Part shown: positions 21,947 to 26,076 of the stretch, piece by piece | How positions within the stretch are numbered: position 1 is the stretch's first letter | How the letters are laid out: each line of letters starts with the position of its first letter | DNA from: Phycisphaerales bacterium UBA5793 | GTDB taxonomy: Bacteria > Planctomycetota > Phycisphaerae > Phycisphaerales > UBA5793 | Length of the DNA stretch: 26,076 nt | Assembly: GCA_002418285.1 (NCBI GenBank) | Contig: DIDT01000055.1 | Coordinates: forward strand, 1 to 26,076 | Direction of reading: 5' to 3' | Position numbers and translations under genes: made by a program | Notes under the pieces: generated by a model | What the model was told of the DNA's origin: nothing | The model's input: only the letters and a program-made list of their open reading frames with translations | Database searches by the model: none

Positions 21947-23425
21947 ATGACGAATCCGAACATCCCATTCTCGCGCGACGCCTACGACGATCTCGCCGAC
22001 CTCTTTCTCACCGAGCCCGTCGAGTCGGGCTCGCCCCCTGACAATGCCGACGATGTGCTGCCGCTGCCCTTTCCCGGCCGCGCTGCTTCGAGCGAGACCC
22101 GATCGCACCCGACCCGGCCGCGCGTCGCCCTTCCGTCGCAGCTCGTTGCGATGATGCGCGTCAATCTCCCGGTGATCGCCGGCCCCTGGCTCGAGCAGGC
22201 GGCGGCAGCGATCGCCTCCGAAACCGGGCCCGTCGCGCTCATCCGCCAGCGCGGCGAGCACACCACCATGGATCTCGTCTCCGGTCGCGATGCACAGCAG
22301 GCCGCCGCCGCCGCAATCACCGGACCGACCGAAACCCTGCCCGCCACAGTGGCCCGCCTGCGCCGGATCATCTCCTGCTGGGTGGTGGAAGCGCAAACCA
22401 ATTCGCCAGAGCAATTACCTGACTGGTCCGCCTTTGATGAAGTCGTCCTCCTCACCGGCGCCGATGAGGCTGCGACGGTCGCCGTCTTTGCCCAGATCAA
22501 GGCAATCTGTCATTCCGCCCGGAGCCTGCCACGACTGAGCCTGGTCATCGTTGGAAGCGATGAAGATACCGCCAGAACCTCGGGCGATCGCATTGCCCGG
22601 GCCTGTCACGATTCGCTCAACTGCACCGTGGAACTGCGGGCCGTCGTCCGGCGAATGCAGCCCGTGCCCATGAGGCATCTCGGCCGCTTCGCGCGACACG
22701 ACGCACTCGTCGAGACGCTCAGCGCCACACTCAGCCGGCCCCAGTCCGCCTCCGCACCCGCCGCGCGCGATGCTCCCGTCACGGCAACCACTTCGTCTCC
22801 TCGGGTGACGCCCGCCGCCGCCAGCCGGCGCGTCGCGCTCCCACCCCGGCTCGCGTCCCCGGCTTCTGCGGATCCGCCGATAGCCCAGGTCATCCCGCAG
22901 CACATCGAGGCGCCGACACACCGCGTGCAGGTCAATCACCGCGCACCGGTGGCTGGTGAAGCCGCGCCTGTGGAGCAAGGCGAGGCAGCCTCTTCGCGCG
23001 CCGCAGTTGATCCGCCAGCCGTTGGCGAGCAGACGCCGCAACCCGCAGTCGATCGCGACACCCTCGTCGCTCTGCTGAGCGACCTGCAGCCACTGGACGT
23101 CGAGTGTCCCCGGGCGGCTGGCGTGGAGCTGGCCTTTGACCAGCGCGGCGGCCTGCACGTCGTGGCCGAGGACGATTCAGACGCCGCCCTCCAGCGCCTT
23201 TACGTCGCCTGCGACTGGGCCCGCGAGCACCAGACACTGCTCACTCGACTCAATCCCTGGCTGGCCGCCTCAGCCCGCGGCGAGGCCCCCGAGATCACGC
23301 CCCACCTGTTCACGACCCGCCCGCGCGAGCGCCGCCACCTCGCCGACGGCTCGCTGCGCATCCACATCCTGGTCCGCGATGCCCAGTCCGGCGGCAAAGT
23401 CATCACGCACCTCGACCTGAACTGA
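21947..23425 (+). CDS. Partner of the ParA-CBM48 protein: P-loop-less MinD/ParA-like domain with Pro/Ala linker and C-terminal domain
   Basis: The 492-residue product can be divided into three regions. Residues 60-245 have a Rossmann-like order of strands and helices (LPVIAG, VALIRQRG, FDEVVLLTGADEAATVAVFAQIKAIC, LSLVIVGSD) that matches the later half of MinD/FlhG-type ATPases. The expected Walker A loop is replaced by AGPWLEQA, so ATP binding is not expected. Residues 262-370 are Pro/Ala/Ser-rich linker. Residues 371-492 form a separate small domain with alternating strands (VELAFDQRGGLHVV, IHILVRDAQSGGKVITHLDLN). The ATG at 21947 is preferred over a TTG at 21905; neither has a strong Shine-Dalgarno site. 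It probably shares an operon with the ParA-CBM48 gene. No family name is claimed. Confidence 0.75.
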   Translation: MTNPNIPFSRDAYDDLADLFLTEPVESGSPPDNADDVLPLPFPGRAASSETRSHPTRPRVALPSQLVAMMRVNLPVIAGPWLEQAAAAIASETGPVALIRQRGEHTTMDLVSGRDAQQAAAAAITGPTETLPATVARLRRIISCWVVEAQTNSPEQLPDWSAFDEVVLLTGADEAATVAVFAQIKAICHSARSLPRLSLVIVGSDEDTARTSGDRIARACHDSLNCTVELRAVVRRMQPVPMRHLGRFARHDALVETLSATLSRPQSASAPAARDAPVTATTSSPRVTPAAASRRVALPPRLASPASADPPIAQVIPQHIEAPTHRVQVNHRAPVAGEAAPVEQGEAASSRAAVDPPAVGEQTPQPAVDRDTLVALLSDLQPLDVECPRAAGVELAFDQRGGLHVVAEDDSDAALQRLYVACDWAREHQTLLTRLNPWLAASARGEAPEITPHLFTTRPRERRHLADGSLRIHILVRDAQSGGKVITHLDLN

Positions 23426-23531
23426 TCGCCGCGCCGGGCGCCGTGGTCGAGCCAACGCGACTTGGCCTGAGCCGCGTCGAAGGCTGCGAGCTTCGTTGAA
23501 GGCCGATGCGGAGCGTCGACGTGCAACCACC

Positions 23532-23552
23532 GTAGGGTCCGCCACGCGGACC
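23532..23552 (+). repeat. REP-like hairpin headed by GTAG
   Basis: GTAG (23532-23535) is immediately followed by GGTCCGC, a CAC loop and GCGGACC: a perfect 7-bp stem. GTAG next to a hairpin is the hallmark of REP elements mobilised by TnpA-REP (RAYT) transposases. No such transposase lies in the window. Confidence 0.5.
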
Positions 23553-23662
23553 ACGCGCGTGCAATCACTTGTTTCGCGGGGCGCCATCGTCGAAGCGACG
23601 CTCACGGAGAGCAGGCCATACGATCGCGCGACAGACGTTCAACCTGTAGTCGCTGAACTCAT

Positions 23663-23684
23663 GTAGGTCAGGTCGAGACCTGAC
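23663..23684 (+). repeat. Second REP-like hairpin headed by GTAG
   Basis: GTAG (23663-23666) is immediately followed by GTCAGGTC, a GA loop and GACCTGAC: a perfect 8-bp stem. Its architecture matches the 23532 hairpin although the stem sequences differ. Confidence 0.5.
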
Positions 23685-23737
23685 ACCGCCCCCTAATCTC
23701 TAATGCCTATTGCCGAGTGCCCAATCCCTCGCCTTTT

Positions 23738-25093
23738 TCACTCAAACCGCCACACCACCAGTTGACTGATCGCACACTCGCCCTGCACTGCGGCCTGGAA
23801 GAGGATGGTCTGCCCGCGTGCGATGCGCGGGACGGTGCGGGTGATTGATGCTTCGCCGTTGCCGTCGGCTGTGGCCGTGGCGATCCAGATCGGTTTCGCC
23901 AGTTGCAGCGCGTTGACGCGCGAGGCGCAGCCGGGGATGAGTGTCCCGCCGCCGCGCAGACTGTAGTAGAACCGAACCGTGGCGCCGGGTGTCACGCCGG
24001 TGAGGCTGAGCGTGTTGTTCGTGCCGGCGCGGCCGGGAGTTGGATCGGCGAGTGTCATCGTCGGATGCACGGGCGTGACCAGCGCGCCCACGAAGATGCC
24101 TTGCTGGTTCGGCCCGCGATAGGCTTCGAGCGCGATCTGGCCTCCGTCGTTGATGTCGCGGCCGATGCGGATCTTCAGCCCGTGATTGGGCGGGATGAGG
24201 TCCTCAATCAGGCGCATGCCGTTGGCTTCATCCCAGATGAACGCGCGTGGGTATCCCATTTGCATCACAAACCCGACGACTTTGCTGCGATTGTTGATCC
24301 GCTCGGCCCAGCTGCTTCGACCGAGATCGAAGTTATGAATGGAGCGCATGACGCCGTTCTCCCAGAGGAAGGCGACATCGTTGCGGTCCGCATCTTTGCA
24401 ATGGCCGACGATCTGTCCAAGGTCGTTGATGTCAAACGCCTGGCACTGGATCCCGTCGGGCAGTGTGCCGATGTCGATCATCTGGCCGCTGTCCCACAAA
24501 AAGCCGCGCTGACCGATGAGGTTGGGATCGTCGGAAAAAGTGTGGCCGACCACCTGGCTGAGGTCATTAATACCCCAGCCATAACTGCTGCGCCCACCCA
24601 ACGTACCCAAATCGATCATCTGGCCGTCTCGCCGGAGGAACGCACGATGGTATCCATCTGAGTTTTCTGCCTCCCCGACGATGTGTCCCAGTTGGTTAAC
24701 TGCTGTGGCTTCTCCTCTATCACCACCCAAAGTTCCCAGCGACATCGGTTCGCCGTCAATCCAGAGTGTGGGCACGAAGTTGCCGGCGAAGTCACCGCCC
24801 ATGCCAACCACCCAGCCGACATCATTGATGTCCGCGGCGCTGGCGCGGTAACTGGGATTGACTGAGCGAAGATACTGACCAACTCCATCCTGCCATACGA
24901 AGCCGACGAGAGGCGCACTCAGGAATCCAACTATGGCACCTGATTCGCTAACGCCAAAGGGAGCAACGCTCGTGTCCGGCGTCGCCTTGATCTCGAGCAA
25001 CGCATAGGGTGGGGGCCAGACAGGTTGACCAAGTGCATTTCCAGTGATAAGTACTGCCGCCGAAACAGGCGTCAAGGTGTGTCGAATGTGCAT
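23738..25093 (-). CDS. Secreted HAF-repeat protein
   Basis: The 451-residue product has a signal peptide (MHIRHTLTPVSAAVLITGNALG, likely cut before Q23). Residues 30-330 are composed of about seven repeats of the HAF type (probable extracellular repeat): phrases such as SLGTLGGDRGEATAVN, DLGTLGGRSSYGWGIN, and ends like INDLGQIVG or VNQLGHIVG recur every 45-55 residues. The fold is expected to be a beta-propeller-like or beta-rich surface protein. From about residue 345 there is a separate beta-sandwich-type tail (LADPTPGRAGTNNTLSLTG and later). The ATG at 25091-25093 has GGGAGAG 4 nt upstream. No enzymatic motif is seen; these proteins are common in large-genome aquatic bacteria. Confidence 0.88.
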   Translation of the reverse strand: MHIRHTLTPVSAAVLITGNALGQPVWPPPYALLEIKATPDTSVAPFGVSESGAIVGFLSAPLVGFVWQDGVGQYLRSVNPSYRASAADINDVGWVVGMGGDFAGNFVPTLWIDGEPMSLGTLGGDRGEATAVNQLGHIVGEAENSDGYHRAFLRRDGQMIDLGTLGGRSSYGWGINDLSQVVGHTFSDDPNLIGQRGFLWDSGQMIDIGTLPDGIQCQAFDINDLGQIVGHCKDADRNDVAFLWENGVMRSIHNFDLGRSSWAERINNRSKVVGFVMQMGYPRAFIWDEANGMRLIEDLIPPNHGLKIRIGRDINDGGQIALEAYRGPNQQGIFVGALVTPVHPTMTLADPTPGRAGTNNTLSLTGVTPGATVRFYYSLRGGGTLIPGCASRVNALQLAKPIWIATATADGNGEASITRTVPRIARGQTILFQAAVQGECAISQLVVWRFE

Positions 25094-25138
25094 AAGTCTC
25101 TCCCGAATCGTCAAATACGTCATCGAGGACGAACTGTC

Positions 25139-25160
25139 GCACCGGCCTCTCAGCCGGTGC
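25139..25160. repeat. Strong hairpin GCACCGGC-CTCTCA-GCCGGTGC in the intergenic region
   Basis: The 8-bp arms GCACCGGC and GCCGGTGC are perfect complements around a 6-nt loop. It lies between the truncated gene's stop (25177) and the HAF gene start (25093). It could terminate minus-strand transcription, but no T-run follows; it may instead be a dispersed extragenic palindrome. Confidence 0.5.
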
Positions 25161-25176
25161 AACAACAGGCCAAACA

Positions 25177-25857
25177 CTAGTCGCAACCGCAGTCACCGTC
25201 GTAGGGTCCGTTCGGATGCGGATCGAACGGATTAGTAGGCAGTCGCGACGCCGCAGCATCGGCCAGCGCTTTGGCGACATTGGTCAACTTCTCGTAGTTT
25301 GTCTCGAGCATCCACGGCAGGTCCGCGGAGTCGACCCGGTTGGCGCGAACAACAGTAATGTCCCACTGGTCGAGCGAACCACTTGTAGGCTGCCCGTACT
25401 CGCCATAGCAGGCGTGGCGCAGGATGCCCCCAAACGCATCAAGATCGTCTGCAATCAGGTCGTCCATTGTTGTTCCGAGGGTGAATGTATCAGATGCCCA
25501 CCCATCGATGAACTCCTCCCAAGGGTCCTTGCCTTCCAGGAGATCGGGATTGCTCTGGAGATACAGATTCAGATCATCGCTGTTGTCTCGCGCCCAAGTC
25601 GTAGTAGGCACAGGGCTCCACTCCAGAGCCGTGATGGCAAAGGGCGGATCCCAGATGTTCTCCTGCTCGCCCGAGTTCCCCTCGAGCAGGCGCGACACGC
25701 CGCTGTACATGTCTGCCCGCTGCTCTGCGTCGCGGTAGTGCAGATGGATGTCCACCGCCGCGCCGTTGAGATTGCCGAACGAGACAGCGCACTGCACCGC
25801 GTACGCGGCTCGATCGTCGAGCGAGAAAAAAACGGGACAGGTATGCTCTGTAGAAAA
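25177..25857 (-). pseudogene. 5'-truncated gene of unknown function, probably cut by an insertion element
   Basis: About 227 residues of protein-like sequence end at a TAG (25177-25179): a 3' part reading DDRAAYAVQCAVSFGNLNG, EWSPVP, DLIADDLDAFGG, and a C-terminus ending GDCGCD. No start codon with a Shine-Dalgarno site is found; the open frame continues to 26022, but upstream of about 25857 it lies over a transposase gene on the other strand and is not protein-like. The gene's 5' end was probably replaced by the insertion sequence. A run of seven A (25825-25831, T on this strand) lies close to the break. I do not recognise the family. A weak GTG at 25797 could start a shorter protein. Confidence 0.5.
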
Positions 25858-26076
25858 CCTCCGATTCGGTCGGTCGTGAGGTGAATGCGGAGCCTTCAAT
25901 CGAGCATGTGCACCACCACGAAGTCGCCAAGGACGGCGATGGTGCTGGCGTGTCGCATCGCGCAGGAGGCGCTGCCCGCGTACGCCCATCGGTTCAGTCC
26001 GCGCACCTACTCGCTGCCCCAACTCTTCGCCTGCCTCGTCCTCAAGTCGATGCTGCGCCTCGATTATCGGGGCGTG
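25847..26076 (+). mobile_element. Left part of an insertion sequence running off the right edge
   Basis: The left end is estimated from the break in the flanking gene and the usual 40-60 bp before a transposase start. No terminal inverted repeat or target duplication can be confirmed because the right end is outside the window. Confidence 0.4.
25885..26076 (+). CDS. N-terminal part of a DDE-type (IS4/IS5-like) transposase (3' end outside window)
   Basis: 64 codons are visible. The peptide includes KSPRTAMVLACRIAQEALPAYAHRF (by position 14-38) and the conserved segment SPRTYSLPQLFACLVLKSMLRLDYRGV that ends at the window edge; 'PQLFACLVLK....DYRG' is typical for the N-terminus of a group of IS4/IS5-related transposases. 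The DDE catalytic residues would lie beyond the edge. The ATG at 25885 has GAGGTGA close upstream; the in-frame ATG at 25906 is an alternative start. Confidence 0.65.
   Translation, partial: MRSLQSSMCTTTKSPRTAMVLACRIAQEALPAYAHRFSPRTYSLPQLFACLVLKSMLRLDYRGV

Larger units (their letters stand above)
23426..23737. other. 312-bp non-coding stretch with two GTAG-headed hairpins
   Basis: No credible coding sequence was found in this gap between convergent genes. It contains two short palindromes, each directly preceded by GTAG (annotated separately), 131 bp apart in the same orientation, and an AT-richer patch (CCCTAATCTCTAATGCC) near 23691-23707. It has no T-run terminator after either gene. Confidence 0.7.

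Noticed and set aside
25201..25231. Third GTAG followed by an 8-bp palindrome (TCCGTTCG ... CGAACGGA)
   Set aside because: Two bases separate GTAG from the stem and the site lies inside the coding tail of the truncated gene, so it may be chance; not counted as a REP element.
1..26076. CRISPR arrays, tRNA or rRNA genes
   Set aside because: No direct repeats with spacers and no tRNA- or rRNA-like conserved stretches were seen by eye; a covariance-model search was not possible.

Overview
The window is GC-rich DNA, almost fully coding, from a bacterial chromosome. Several traits suggest Planctomycetota, perhaps a Phycisphaerae-like lineage: a cysteine-free methionyl-tRNA synthetase, a HAF-repeat secreted protein, a DUF3052 protein, an ECF sigma factor with a single-pass anti-sigma factor, and a mix of Shine-Dalgarno and apparently SD-less starts. 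This placement is inference; there is no rRNA or other marker to confirm it. No tRNA, rRNA or CRISPR array was seen.

Left part (1-8.6 kb): the tail of an exported protein, a receiver-like/DUF3052 protein, a PerR-like Fur-family regulator, a small membrane protein, a secreted alpha/beta hydrolase, rlmE, then a minus-strand block of metG, a three-helix membrane protein, nadE and a lipoprotein. These are mostly housekeeping genes. Five genes with no Shine-Dalgarno sequence (fur-like, the 1949 small protein, rlmE, nadE, cysS) carry a TANNNT hexamer only 5-6 nt before the start codon, the arrangement expected for leaderless mRNAs.

Middle (8.7-18.6 kb): an ECF sigma factor with its membrane anti-sigma factor and a secreted TPR protein; an exported ankyrin protein built of twelve gap-free 34-residue repeats; a SAM methyltransferase; and a minus-strand series of an iron-type binding lipoprotein, cysS and a dienelactone-hydrolase-like lipoprotein that has lost its nucleophile.

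Right part (18.7-26 kb): a GT39-type membrane glycosyltransferase, then the most unusual locus. A ParA/Soj ATPase is fused at its C-terminus to a glycogen-binding CBM48/AMPK-beta domain that keeps both carbohydrate-stacking tryptophans. It is followed by a 492-residue protein that looks like a P-loop-less MinD/ParA fold with a Pro/Ala linker and a separate C-terminal domain. I propose that the pair positions or segregates an alpha-glucan-associated cargo; this is a hypothesis. Beyond it lies a non-coding stretch with two GTAG-headed hairpins resembling REP elements, a HAF-repeat secreted protein, a strong hairpin, and a gene remnant that appears truncated by an insertion sequence whose transposase runs off the right edge.
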